Part shown: piece after piece, positions 50,968 through 59,333 of the stretch
Position numbering within the stretch: the first letter of the stretch is position 1
Layout of the letters: each line of letters opens with the position of its first letter
DNA from: Geochorda sp036562495
GTDB taxonomy: Bacteria > Bacillota > Limnochordia > Limnochordales > Geochordaceae
Assembly: GCA_036562495.1 (NCBI GenBank)
Contig: DATCKA010000139.1
Location: forward strand, 1-64,000
Length of the DNA stretch: 64,000 nt
Direction of reading: 5' to 3'
Translations under genes and position numbers: made by a program
Notes under the pieces: model-generated
The model's database searches: none
Told to the model about the DNA's origin: nothing
What the model saw: the letters and a program-made list of their open reading frames with translations, nothing else

Positions 50968-51972
50968 ATGGCACTCACGTCCTCCAACGGGTCGTCCGTC
51001 ATCGATCGGGTGGCGGAGGGCCGGCTGAGCCCGGCGCAGGCCCTCCGGTGGCTGTCGGAGTCGGCCGGAGGCAAGGGCTCCCAAGGCCCCGCGACGCCTG
51101 CTCCCACCGGCACGCCAGCTTCGGACGAGCCCTCGGGCGGGCGCGATCTCGAGGCCCTGGCTCAGGTGATGGCCGAACTGGACGCCCTCGTGGGTCTCGA
51201 TCGCGTCAAGCAAGCCGTGCGGGAGCTGCGGGCCTACGTGGAGATCCGGCAGCGCCGTGCCGCGGTCGGGCTGGCCTGCGAGCCCCTGGTGCTCCACATG
51301 GCCTTCAAGGGAAACCCCGGGACGGGCAAGACCACCGTCGCCCGCCTGGTGGGGCGGATGCTCAAGGCGCTGGGCGTATTGCCCAAAGGCCACACGGTGG
51401 AGGTGGAGCGGGCCGACCTGGTGGGGGAGTTCGTGGGCCACACGGCCCAGCGCACCCGGGAGCAGATCCGCAAGGCCATCGGCGGCGTGCTCTTCGTCGA
51501 CGAGGCGTACAGCCTCGCCCGAGGTGGCGAGAAGGACTTCGGCCGGGAGGCGGTCGACGCGCTGGTCAAGGCGATGGAGGACCACCGGCACGAGCTGGTG
51601 GTCATCGTGGCGGGCTACGACCAGGAGATGGAGCTCTTCCTCAACCTCAACCCGGGCCTGCGCTCCCGCATCCCGTTCATCATCGACTTCCCCGACTACA
51701 CCACCGAGGAACTGCTGGCCATCGCCACGGAGATGCTGCGCGCCCGGGACTACCGGCTCACGCCCGAGGCCCGGGAGCGTCTCGCCTCGGCCCTCCTCTA
51801 CCACCGGGTCGGCGGCTGGTATCCCTTCGGCAACGCCCGCCTGGTGCGCAACCTGCTCGAGGCGGCCATCCGCCGCCAGGCGGTGCGCCTTCAGGGGGCG
51901 GGGGCTTACTCCCGCGAGGAGCTGATGCTGCTCCGGGCCGAGGACATCCCCCTGGACGAGGCCGGGGCGTGA
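50968..51972 (+). CDS. spoVK: SpoVK/CbbX-type AAA ATPase
   Basis: A 334-residue AAA ATPase of the SpoVK/CbbX group. The P-loop is GNPGTGKT at residues 115-122, Walker B is GGVLFVDEAYSLA, followed by VVIVAGYDQEMELFLNLNPG and, late, GNARLVRNLLEAAI. The first 60 residues form a separate Gly/Ser/Pro-rich region with a short helical unit. SpoVK is a late sporulation protein of unclear mechanism. It comes 9 bases after miaA. In Bacillus subtilis spoVK lies next to hflX and ynbB; here a different GTPase follows. CbbX is unlikely because no RuBisCO gene is near. Confidence 0.88.
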   Translation: MALTSSNGSSVIDRVAEGRLSPAQALRWLSESAGGKGSQGPATPAPTGTPASDEPSGGRDLEALAQVMAELDALVGLDRVKQAVRELRAYVEIRQRRAAVGLACEPLVLHMAFKGNPGTGKTTVARLVGRMLKALGVLPKGHTVEVERADLVGEFVGHTAQRTREQIRKAIGGVLFVDEAYSLARGGEKDFGREAVDALVKAMEDHRHELVVIVAGYDQEMELFLNLNPGLRSRIPFIIDFPDYTTEELLAIATEMLRARDYRLTPEARERLASALLYHRVGGWYPFGNARLVRNLLEAAIRRQAVRLQGAGAYSREELMLLRAEDIPLDEAGA

Positions 51973-51976
51973 TCGG

Positions 51977-52621
51977 GTGGCGGCGATGTCGTCGGCGCCC
52001 CTGGATGCGACGGCCGACGCCTGCGTGGTGGGCCGGCCCGGTGTGGGCAAGACGCTGTTCGTCTTGCGCTTCGCCCAGTGGTGCGGCCAGCGTCGGTTGC
52101 TGATGAGGCAGGAGGCCCCCGGCTCGTCCGGCGGCTGGGTGGAGGTGGACCTCGCCACCGCGGTGGACCGGCTGGTCGGGACACAGACGCCCACGACGCG
52201 GGCCCTGCAGCACGTCGAGGTGCCCTGGCGGCAGGGCAAGCGCACGCTGCACCTGCGCCTGCTGGACACGGTGGGGTTGACCGACACCATCCATCCCGAC
52301 CCCTTGCTGCGGAGGGCCATGGCCGAGACCCTGACGGCGGTGATGGAGAGCCTCGTCGTGCTCCACGTGCTGGACGGCCCCCGCATCGCGCAGCGGCCGG
52401 GTCGCCTGCTCGACGAGGACGACGTCGACGTCCAGATCGGCCGTTACGGAGAGCGCAGGGGTCGCTACGCGGTGCTGGTCAACAAGCTGGACCGACCGGG
52501 CGGGCGAGCGGGCCTGGAGGCCGTCCGCAGGGCCTGGCCCCACCGCATCGTGCTCGGCATCTCCGCGTTGGAGGGGTGGGGGTTCGCCAGTGTTCGACGC
52601 TTTCTCCAGCGCCGTCTCTGA
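51977..52621 (+). CDS. Small GTPase-like protein downstream of spoVK
   Basis: A 214-residue P-loop protein. G1 is GRPGVGKT at residues 19-26, G3 is DTVG near 97, G4 is NKLD near 169, and G5 is probably ISALEG. The layout is of the TRAFAC GTPase class, but the switch I region is unlike Era, Der or HflX and the family is not named here. An ATG at 51986 is an alternative to the GTG at 51977. It starts 4 bases after spoVK, and its 3' end overlaps the next gene by 32 bases, so the three are likely co-translated. A function in sporulation is suggested only by context. Confidence 0.7.
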   Translation: MAAMSSAPLDATADACVVGRPGVGKTLFVLRFAQWCGQRRLLMRQEAPGSSGGWVEVDLATAVDRLVGTQTPTTRALQHVEVPWRQGKRTLHLRLLDTVGLTDTIHPDPLLRRAMAETLTAVMESLVVLHVLDGPRIAQRPGRLLDEDDVDVQIGRYGERRGRYAVLVNKLDRPGGRAGLEAVRRAWPHRIVLGISALEGWGFASVRRFLQRRL

Positions 52622-53186
52622 GGCGCTGGGAGGCGGCGAGCTCGTGCGAGTCGTACGGGCCGCCAGCTCGGCGTGGCTGGCGGGCGCCGCCATCAAGGCG
52701 GTGGACGCCGCGGTGGACGGTGAGCCGGGATGGGACGCCCCGGCCTGCGCCGCCTACGCGACCGCCCTGCTCGCCGTGGCGTGCGCGCTCGACCTCGGCT
52801 GGGCCGCCTCGCTGGTGGCCGCCGCCTGGGCCCTGGGCATGCTGCATGGATACGGACGGCGGGGCCGTCTCGAGGGGCTCGTGCTGCTGGCGGTCGCCGT
52901 CGCGCTGACCGGCTGGCGAGAGGTGGCCGGATCGAGCCTCGTGATGCTGAGCGTGCAGATGGCCGATGGGCTGGAGGACCGGGACGGATGGGTCGGTCGC
53001 GTGGGCCCGGGCCCTCGCCTCGCCGCCGCCCTGGTGGCCCTGGCCGTCCTGACCGTGGCGGCGTTGGTGGATCCGCTCAAGACGGGGGTGGTCCTGGCGC
53101 TCGTGCCGGCGGCCGAGGCGCTCGGCGCACGGCTCGCAAGGCGGACCGTCGGGGAGGCGGGGGCATCCTGGGTTTGGTCGAGCTGA
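52590..53186 (+). CDS. Multi-pass membrane protein, function unknown
   Basis: A 198-residue protein with an amphipathic N-terminal region (1-45) and about five hydrophobic segments (about 52-72, 75-90, 96-112, 143-160 and 163-180). It has no recognised domain. GTG 52590 is preceded by GGAGGGGTGGGGG and lies inside the GTPase gene, implying coupling. Its stop overlaps the start of the next small gene. Together with the GTPase it may form a membrane-linked switch; this is inference. A role in the spore membrane is one possibility. Confidence 0.65.
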   Translation: MFDAFSSAVSEALGGGELVRVVRAASSAWLAGAAIKAVDAAVDGEPGWDAPACAAYATALLAVACALDLGWAASLVAAAWALGMLHGYGRRGRLEGLVLLAVAVALTGWREVAGSSLVMLSVQMADGLEDRDGWVGRVGPGPRLAAALVALAVLTVAALVDPLKTGVVLALVPAAEALGARLARRTVGEAGASWVWSS

Positions 53187-53555
53187 TCGGCGCCGCGGGG
53201 CTGGCACTGGCCGGGGTCGCGCTGGTGGCAGGCTGGCGGTGGGGTCGGCGAGAGGGCTGCGAAGAAGGGAGGGCCATCGCCGTCCTCGAGCTGCAACGCC
53301 AGCTCCTGGCCGGGTCACGGTGTCCGACCTGTCGCCGTCCCGTCGAAGCAGAGGGGACAAGACCCCCTCGTCCTCGGCGCCCGGGCGTGCGCCTCGCTGG
53401 TCGCGGTCGCGGCCGCGGGGCGAGCCGGGTGAGAGGCCGAGGTCGAACTCGCCGGGGAGCGGCTCGCCATCGAGCAGGCCGACGACGGACGCCTCTGGAT
53501 GACGGGACGGCGGGCTGGTCCCCTGCTTGACGGCCTCGGGGAGACCGCCATATGA
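53174..53555 (+). pseudogene. Small CxxC membrane protein, apparently frameshifted
   Basis: The 5' part (TTG 53174) encodes a membrane helix (about 4-20), charged residues, then CPTCRRPVE (a CxxC motif near residue 50-53). In the same frame translation runs on to 53530 as Arg/Gly-rich sequence with unlike composition. A second segment in another frame, 53433-53552, reads EAEVELAGERLAIEQADDG and onward with strong G/C third-position bias and a stop at 53553-53555. This suggests one gene of about 125 codons broken by a one-base shift between about 53360 and 53432. It could also be a sequencing error or two overlapping short frames. The 3' end overlaps the trp promoter. Confidence 0.4.
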
Positions 53556-53556
53556 T
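53527..53556 (+). promoter_or_regulatory. Sigma-A-type promoter for the trp operon
   Basis: TTGACG (53527-53532), an 18-base spacer and TATGAT (53551-53556). The expected start of transcription is near 53563, about 255 bases before trpE, leaving a long leader. It lies within the tail of the preceding small coding segment. Confidence 0.7.
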
Positions 53557-53579
53557 CAGCCCAACACGCCGGTGCCCTC

Positions 53580-53639
53580 GAGTCGAGCCGGCAACGTGTC
53601 GAGACGAGCGAGTCGAGGTCCGAGCCGAGACGAGAGGAG
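53580..53639 (+). promoter_or_regulatory. Putative TRAP-binding GAG-repeat leader of the trp operon
   Basis: Ten GAG triplets begin at 53580, 53585, 53601, 53606, 53610, 53615, 53622, 53627, 53632 and 53637. Most spacings are 5 bases start to start (others 4, 7 and one gap of 16). TRAP, the trp RNA-binding attenuation protein, binds arrays of 11 or so GAG or UAG triplets separated by 2-3 bases. The array begins about 17 bases after the predicted transcription start. Downstream, GGGACG (53642-53647) can pair with CGTCCC (53671-53676), and TCGGTC (53734-53739) with GACCGA (53747-53752); these may form antiterminator, terminator or SD-masking structures. The gene for TRAP (mtrB) is not in the window. 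Confidence 0.65.
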
Positions 53640-53819
53640 ACGGGACGGGCATCGGTCCCTCGTTTCGAGTCGTCCCTCCCCCTCTCCATCGTTGGCGTCG
53701 CCGCGAGCTGCACGCCCTTGCGGGCGGGGCTCGTCGGTCCGCTGCCGACCGATCCGGACTCGTCTCTGCCACGCCGGGTGCCATCGGGCCGCACCGGCCG
53801 GGGTGGGGAGGGTGCCCGC

Positions 53820-55403
53820 TTGCAGCCGATTCCGAACCGCTCGGCCTTCGTCGAGCACTTCGGTCCCCTCGGCGTCGGGATGGTGGTCGCTCCCTTCTTG
53901 TGCGACGGGCTGACCCCCGTCGGCGCGCTGCTTCGACTCGGTCCCAGCCCGCTGGGGCGCTTCCTGCTGGAGAGCGCCGAGCAGGGTGGGCGCGCTGGAC
54001 GCTTCTCCTTCGTGGGAACGGCCTCGGCAGGCCTGGTAGCCTTCGAGCCGGGCCTGGGACACCTCTACCGGGCCCACCCGCGTGACGGGCTGGTCTACGA
54101 GGCCGACCGGTGGGAAAGTCGGGACCCCGTGGCGGAGCTGCGCGTCCACCTGGCCGGGTGGAGGCTGCCCGACTCCGTCATCGAGGCGGCCCTGGCCGGC
54201 ACGGCCTTCGCGACCCCGGAGCGGCCCCCCTTCGTTGGCGGCGCGGTCGGCTTCTTGGGCTACGACCTGGTCAGGACCCTGGAGCCGCTGGGGCCGGGGC
54301 GGCCGCCCACCGTCGACACGTGGCTGGCCGCCTACATGCTCGCGGACACCGTCGTCGTCTTCGACCACTTCACCCGTGTCGGCTACGTCGTCGCCATCGC
54401 CCGCTGGGCGACGGATCAGGACCCCGGTGCCGCCTACGACGATGCGCTCGAACGCCTGGGGGTGCTGTGGGAGCGCCTGCACGGCAACGAGGGGGCGGAG
54501 AGCCTGCGGGCCCTGACCGATGCCCTCGACGTGCCGGTGGGGATCGACGGAGCCGTCGAGGAGCCGGTCGACGAGGCCTTCGAAGAGGCCGTGCGCACCG
54601 CTCAACGCTACATCCAGGCAGGAGACGTCTTGCAGGTGGTCCTCTCCCGGGAGCTGGTCGCCCCCTGCCCGACGCCACCGCTGCACGTCTACCGTCGGCT
54701 GCGGGCCATCAACCCGTCGCCCTACATGTTCTTCCTCGAGGTGGCCGACCCGCGGCCCCACAAGCGTCCCCTGCACCTGGTCGGGGCCTCGCCCGAAGCG
54801 ATGGTGCGGCTCCAGCGAGGGCGGGCGGTGGTGCGTCCCATCGCCGGCACCCGCCCGCGGGGCGGCACCCCGGAGCAGGACCGGCAGCTGGCCCGGGAGC
54901 TGCGGGACGACCCCAAGGAGCTGGCCGAGCACATGATGCTGGTCGACCTCGGCCGCAACGACCTGGGCCGGGTCTGCCGCGACGGGACGGTGCGGGTGAG
55001 CCGGCTCCTCGAGGTGGAGCGCTACTCTCACGTCATGCACCTGGTCTCCGAGATCGAGGGCCAGATCGCGCCCGGGCTCGACGCCTTCGACCTGGTCAAG
55101 GCGACGTTTCCGGCCGGCACCGTGACGGGTGCGCCCAAGGTGCGGGCCATGCAGATCATCGACGAGCTCGAGGCGACGGGGCGAGGGCCCTACGCCGGGG
55201 CGGTCGGCTACTTCTCCGTGACCGGCGACGCCGACGCCTGCATCACCATCCGCACCCTGGCCATCCACGCCAATCGAGCCCATGCCCGGGCCGGGGCCGG
55301 CATCGTCGCCGACTCCCAGCCCCGGCGGGAGCTGTGGGAGACGCACAACAAGGCCTCCGCCTTGCTCGCGGCGCTGGGCCTCGAGCGGGTAGGGGCGGGG
55401 TGA
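53820..55403 (+). CDS. trpE: Anthranilate synthase component I
   Basis: Converts chorismate to anthranilate using ammonia from a glutaminase partner. The N-terminal tryptophan feedback site is visible as LLES in the segment FLLESAEQGGRAGR. The chorismate-binding half has IAGTRPRGGTPEQDRQLARE, ELAEHMMLVDLGRNDLGRV and TFPAGTVTGAPKVRAMQI. The TTG start at 53820, with GGGGAGGG 7 bases upstream, gives 527 residues; the open frame reaches back to 53718 into the leader and is not used. No trpG follows, so the glutaminase must come from a shared PabA/TrpG elsewhere. Confidence 0.95.
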   Translation: MQPIPNRSAFVEHFGPLGVGMVVAPFLCDGLTPVGALLRLGPSPLGRFLLESAEQGGRAGRFSFVGTASAGLVAFEPGLGHLYRAHPRDGLVYEADRWESRDPVAELRVHLAGWRLPDSVIEAALAGTAFATPERPPFVGGAVGFLGYDLVRTLEPLGPGRPPTVDTWLAAYMLADTVVVFDHFTRVGYVVAIARWATDQDPGAAYDDALERLGVLWERLHGNEGAESLRALTDALDVPVGIDGAVEEPVDEAFEEAVRTAQRYIQAGDVLQVVLSRELVAPCPTPPLHVYRRLRAINPSPYMFFLEVADPRPHKRPLHLVGASPEAMVRLQRGRAVVRPIAGTRPRGGTPEQDRQLARELRDDPKELAEHMMLVDLGRNDLGRVCRDGTVRVSRLLEVERYSHVMHLVSEIEGQIAPGLDAFDLVKATFPAGTVTGAPKVRAMQIIDELEATGRGPYAGAVGYFSVTGDADACITIRTLAIHANRAHARAGAGIVADSQPRRELWETHNKASALLAALGLERVGAG

Positions 55404-55474
55404 GACGACCCGACCGGCCGGGACGGGGCCCGTCGGCGTCGAGCCGGTAGGAGCAAGGGGCGGGGGGGACGGTC

Positions 55475-56530
55475 ATGTCGTCGACCATCCAGGAGGCCAT
55501 CCGGTTGGTGAGCGAGGGGCGTTCGCTCTCGCAGGAGCAGGCCGAGGCCGCCATGACCGCCATCATGCAGGGCGAGGCGACACCGGCCCAGGTGGCCGGC
55601 CTGGCGGTGGCACTGCGGATGAAGGGCGAGACGCCCGACGAGGTGGCGGGCATGGCCCTGGCCATGCGGCGCCACGCCATCAAGGTGACGCCCCCACAGG
55701 GACGCAAGGTCGTCGACACGTGCGGCACCGGCGGCGATCGCTCATATACCATCAACGTCTCCACCGGCGCCGCCTTCGTGGCCGCAGGGGCGGGCCTGAC
55801 CGTGGCCAAGCACGGCAATCGCAGCGTCTCCAGCCAGACCGGCAGCGCCGACGTGCTGGAGGCCATGGGGGTGGCCATCGATCTCGGTCCCGAGGAGGTG
55901 GAGCGCTGTCTGGGCGAGGTGGGGATCGCGTTCCTGTTCGCCCCCACCTTCCATCCCGCCATGCGGCACGCCGCCCAGCCCCGGCGCGAGCTGGGCATCC
56001 GCACCGTCTTCAACATCCTGGGGCCGCTGACCAACCCCGCCGGTGCTCGCTTCCAGCTCCTGGGCGTCTACGAGCCCGGCCTGGTAGAGCTGGTCGCAGG
56101 CGCCCTGGCCCGCCTGGGCACCGAACGGGCCCTGGTCGTGCACGGCCTCGACGGGCTCGACGAGATCTCCCTGTCGGCCCCCACGCTTGCGGCCTGGGTC
56201 GAGGGGGGTGAGGTGCGTCCCCTGACCATCGATCCGACAGCGCTGGGGCTGGCGCCCGTGCCCCGGGAGGCCATACGGGGGGACGGGCCCGCCACCAACG
56301 CTCGCCTGTTGCGGGAGGTGCTGGCCGGAGAGCGGCGAGGCCCGCTGCGAGACGTGGTGCTGCTCAACGCCGCGGGTTGCCTGTGGGCGGCGGGCCTGGT
56401 GGATTCGCTGACCGAAGGGATGGAGCTGGCCCGCCACTCGGTCGACTCGGGCGCCGCCTACCATCGGCTCGAGGCCCTGGCCGCGTTCGGTCGGCGCCGC
56501 ACGGCCGACGGGGCGGAGGCAGCACGATGA
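55475..56530 (+). CDS. trpD: Anthranilate phosphoribosyltransferase
   Basis: Joins anthranilate and PRPP, the second step of tryptophan synthesis. The PRPP-binding motif is DTCGTGGDRSYTINVSTGAA near residue 80. The anthranilate-binding segment KHGNRSVSSQTGSADVLEAM follows, and the later NILGPLTNPAGA motif is typical. The length of 351 residues is normal. ATG 55475 follows a 71-base gap and a G-rich stretch. The stop overlaps trpC as ATGA. Confidence 0.96.
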   Translation: MSSTIQEAIRLVSEGRSLSQEQAEAAMTAIMQGEATPAQVAGLAVALRMKGETPDEVAGMALAMRRHAIKVTPPQGRKVVDTCGTGGDRSYTINVSTGAAFVAAGAGLTVAKHGNRSVSSQTGSADVLEAMGVAIDLGPEEVERCLGEVGIAFLFAPTFHPAMRHAAQPRRELGIRTVFNILGPLTNPAGARFQLLGVYEPGLVELVAGALARLGTERALVVHGLDGLDEISLSAPTLAAWVEGGEVRPLTIDPTALGLAPVPREAIRGDGPATNARLLREVLAGERRGPLRDVVLLNAAGCLWAAGLVDSLTEGMELARHSVDSGAAYHRLEALAAFGRRRTADGAEAAR

Positions 56531-57396
56531 CCGGCACCGGCGTCTCACCGGGCGGACGGCTGGGACAGATGGTCGAGCACCAGCGGCAGCGGCGAGAGGC
56601 ATTTCGCGCCATGCTCCGCCGGTTGCGACACGAGCCGACCCCGGCACGACCGGCGGGCGGGCTGCGCCACGCGCTGGAGGCCGCACGGGACGGCGGGAGC
56701 GGCCGGCTCCCCCTCATCGCCGAGGTGAAGCGTCGCTCGCCCTCGGCCGGGGCCATCGCACCCGACCGGGACGCCGTGGACCAGGCCGCCCGCTATGCCG
56801 CCGGTGGGGCGGCGGCCATCTCGGTGCTGGCCAACGAGACGTACTTCGGGGGCAACCCGGAGGACGTCCGGGCCGTCAGCGCCTCGCCGGCGGTGGGGCT
56901 GCCCGTGCTCTTCAAGGACGTCGTCGTCTGGCCCGAGCAGATCGAACTGGCGCGACGGTGCGGCGCATCGGCCGTGCTGCTCATCATGGCCGCGCTGGCC
57001 ACCGGCGAGGTCGAGGCGCTCATGGCCTGCGCCCGCGAGGCCGGGCTCGACGTCGTCGTCGAGGTGCACGACGAGGAGGAGTTGGAACGGGCGCTCTCCC
57101 TGGAGGGCGTGGGGATCGTAGGCGTCAACAACCGGGACCTGCGCACCTTCGCCGTCGACACGAGCCGGGCCCGCTCGCTCCTGCCCCGGGTGCCCCGGGG
57201 CGTGCTCCGCCTGGCGGAGAGCGGGTATCGGACCCCGGCAGACATCGTGGACGCGTGGGCGGCGGGCGCCGACGCGGTACTCGTGGGCGAGGCCCTCATG
57301 CGAACGCCGGATCCCGAGGCATTCCTGGCCGAGGTGAGGCGGCTGAGGGCGCCCTGGCCCCCCGGGGTGCAGTCGGCCGGAGGGGCGACGCCGTGA
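56527..57396 (+). CDS. trpC: Indole-3-glycerol phosphate synthase
   Basis: Closes the indole ring to form indole-3-glycerol phosphate. It is a TIM barrel: IAEVKRRSPSAGAI near residue 68 carries the catalytic lysine, VLFKDVVVWPEQIELA follows, then VVEVHDEEELERAL and IVGVNNRDLRTFAVD, and AESGYRTPADI near the end. The length of 289 residues is slightly over the usual 260 owing to a longer N-terminus. ATG 56527 overlaps trpD; the stop overlaps trpF. Confidence 0.96.
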   Translation: MTGTGVSPGGRLGQMVEHQRQRREAFRAMLRRLRHEPTPARPAGGLRHALEAARDGGSGRLPLIAEVKRRSPSAGAIAPDRDAVDQAARYAAGGAAAISVLANETYFGGNPEDVRAVSASPAVGLPVLFKDVVVWPEQIELARRCGASAVLLIMAALATGEVEALMACAREAGLDVVVEVHDEEELERALSLEGVGIVGVNNRDLRTFAVDTSRARSLLPRVPRGVLRLAESGYRTPADIVDAWAAGADAVLVGEALMRTPDPEAFLAEVRRLRAPWPPGVQSAGGATP

Positions 57397-58103
57397 GCCG
57401 CCGACCGAGGATCTGGGTGAAGGTGTGCGGCCTGATGCGCCCCTCCGACGTCGAGGCGGCCATCCGGGCGGGCGTCGACGCCATCGGCGTGGTCATGACC
57501 CCAAAGAGCCCCCGCTGCGTCACGCCCGAGCAGGCAGCGGTGCTGGTCGAGGCGGCCCGCCACGCGGCGGCCGAAGCCGGTCGGGGCCGGATCGTCGCCG
57601 TGGGGGTCTTCAGCGGCGAAGACGACGCCACCATCCTCCATCGGGCGCGGCGAAGCGGGGTCGACGCCGTCCAGCTCCACGGGGGCGAGAGCGACGCGAC
57701 CGTGGCGCGCCTTTCGGCCGAGGGCTTCGCCGTCATCCGGACGCTGTGGCCCTCGGCGCCTGACCCGGGGGACGCGCCCCTAGGGGACGTGCCGCCCTGG
57801 GCCATCCTGCTCGACAGCCGCACCCCCTCGCAGGTGGGAGGCACGGGGCGGCGCCTGGATCCGGCCGTCGCGGCATCGTGGGCGGCCCGCCTTCGCAAGG
57901 CCGGCCTGCGGGTCATCCTGGCAGGAGGGCTGTCGCCGGACCACGTAGCCGGCATCGTCCACCGGATCCGCCCGTGGGGCGTCGACGTCAGCTCGGGCGT
58001 CGAGGTGCCGGGCCGACCCGGTGTCAAGGACCCCGAGGCCGTCCGGGCCTTCGTCCGGGCGGTCCGGGCATGGGAGGATGAAACGGATGCTCGATTCGCC
58101 TGA
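57393..58103 (+). CDS. trpF: Phosphoribosylanthranilate isomerase
   Basis: Isomerises phosphoribosylanthranilate, the third step of the pathway. The catalytic cysteine is in VKVCGLMRPSDVEAAI, the general acid aspartate lies in ILLDSRTPSQVGGTG, and the phosphate-binding segment is VDVSSGVEVPGRPGVKDP. It is a 236-residue TIM barrel. GTG 57393 overlaps trpC as GTGA, with GGAGGGGCGACGCC upstream. The 3' end overlaps the trpB start by 17 bases. Confidence 0.95.
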   Translation: MSRRPRIWVKVCGLMRPSDVEAAIRAGVDAIGVVMTPKSPRCVTPEQAAVLVEAARHAAAEAGRGRIVAVGVFSGEDDATILHRARRSGVDAVQLHGGESDATVARLSAEGFAVIRTLWPSAPDPGDAPLGDVPPWAILLDSRTPSQVGGTGRRLDPAVAASWAARLRKAGLRVILAGGLSPDHVAGIVHRIRPWGVDVSSGVEVPGRPGVKDPEAVRAFVRAVRAWEDETDARFA

Positions 58104-59331
58104 GCTCCCGGCCAGGAGGCGGGGACCCGAGCCGCCGCTGGACGGCGTGCCCGATGCTCGTGGCTACTTCGGGCCGTTCGGGGGACGGTTCGTGCCGGAG
58201 ACCCTGATGGCCCCCCTGGAGGATTTGACCCGGGCCTACGAGCAGGCACGGCAGGATCCCGCCTTCTGGGAGGAGCTCGCGCAGCTACAGGCCCACTACG
58301 CGGGGCGGCCGACCCCTCTGTACCGGGCGGACCGGCTCAGCCGCCACGCCGGAGGGGCTCGCATCTACCTCAAGCGGGAGGACCTCGCCCATACCGGCGC
58401 CCACAAGATCAACAACGCCCTGGGACAGGCCCTGCTGGCTCGCCGCATGGGCAAGCGCCGCCTCATCGCCGAGACGGGCGCCGGCCAGCACGGGGTGGCT
58501 ACCGCGACGGTGGCGGCCCGCTTCGGCATGGCTTGCACGGTCTTCATGGGCGCCGAGGACATGGAGCGCCAGCGCCTCAACGTGGTGCGCATGCGGATGC
58601 TGGGCGCGGAGGTGCGTCCGGTGACCATCGGCAGCGCCACCCTCAAGGAGGCCACCGACGAGGCCATCCGGGAATGGGTCGCCACGGCGGCCGACTCGCA
58701 CTACGTCATCGGCTCGGCCGTCGGCCCCCACCCCTATCCGATCATGGTGGGCGACTTCCAGTCGGTCATCGGCCGGGAGAGCCGCCGGCAGATCCTGGAG
58801 GCCGAGGGGCGACTGCCGGACTGGGTGGTGGCGTGCGTCGGAGGAGGGAGCAACGCCATCGGCATCTTCCGGGGCTTCCTGCGCGACCCAGCCGTGGGCC
58901 TGCTGGGAGTGGAGGCGGGCGGCCGAGGGGAGGCCCCCGGCGAGCACGCCGCGAGCCTGACCCGGGGCCGGCTCGGCGTGCTCCACGGCGCCAAGAGCCT
59001 GCTGCTCCAGGATGCCGAGGGACAGGTGGCACCGACCCACTCCATCTCGGCCGGCCTCGACTACCCGGGCGTGGGGCCTGAGCACGCATACCTCCAGGCG
59101 GTGGGTCGGGCCCGTTACGTCACGGTGGACGACGAGAGGGCGCTGGAGGCCTTCCAGCTCCTCGCCCGTCTCGAGGGCATCCTGCCCGCCATGGAGAGCG
59201 CCCACGCCATTGCCGCGGCCGTGGAGCTGGCCGGTCGCCTGCCCTCCGATGCCATCGTGCTGGTCAATCTCTCGGGGCGGGGCGACAAGGACGTGGAGCA
59301 CGTGGCCCGTCACCTGGAGGGAGGACGCTGA
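58087..59331 (+). CDS. trpB: Tryptophan synthase beta chain
   Basis: Makes tryptophan from indole and serine using pyridoxal phosphate. The PLP lysine is in EDLAHTGAHKINNALGQAL, the catalytic glutamate in AETGAGQHGVATATVAA, and the phosphate cup is VGGGSNAIGIF. It belongs to the TrpB1 form that works with TrpA. The length is 414 residues. ATG 58087 is preferred because GGGAGG lies 9 bases upstream; an ATG at 58078 lies too near its ribosome binding site. It is followed 2 bases later by trpA. Confidence 0.97.
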   Translation: MLDSPELPARRRGPEPPLDGVPDARGYFGPFGGRFVPETLMAPLEDLTRAYEQARQDPAFWEELAQLQAHYAGRPTPLYRADRLSRHAGGARIYLKREDLAHTGAHKINNALGQALLARRMGKRRLIAETGAGQHGVATATVAARFGMACTVFMGAEDMERQRLNVVRMRMLGAEVRPVTIGSATLKEATDEAIREWVATAADSHYVIGSAVGPHPYPIMVGDFQSVIGRESRRQILEAEGRLPDWVVACVGGGSNAIGIFRGFLRDPAVGLLGVEAGGRGEAPGEHAASLTRGRLGVLHGAKSLLLQDAEGQVAPTHSISAGLDYPGVGPEHAYLQAVGRARYVTVDDERALEAFQLLARLEGILPAMESAHAIAAAVELAGRLPSDAIVLVNLSGRGDKDVEHVARHLEGGR

Positions 59332-59333
59332 GC

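Noticed and set aside
53580..53639. GAG triplets as a simple-sequence repeat or CRISPR-like array
   Set aside because: The unit is only three bases with variable spacers, and it lies between a promoter and trpE, so a TRAP-binding array explains it better.
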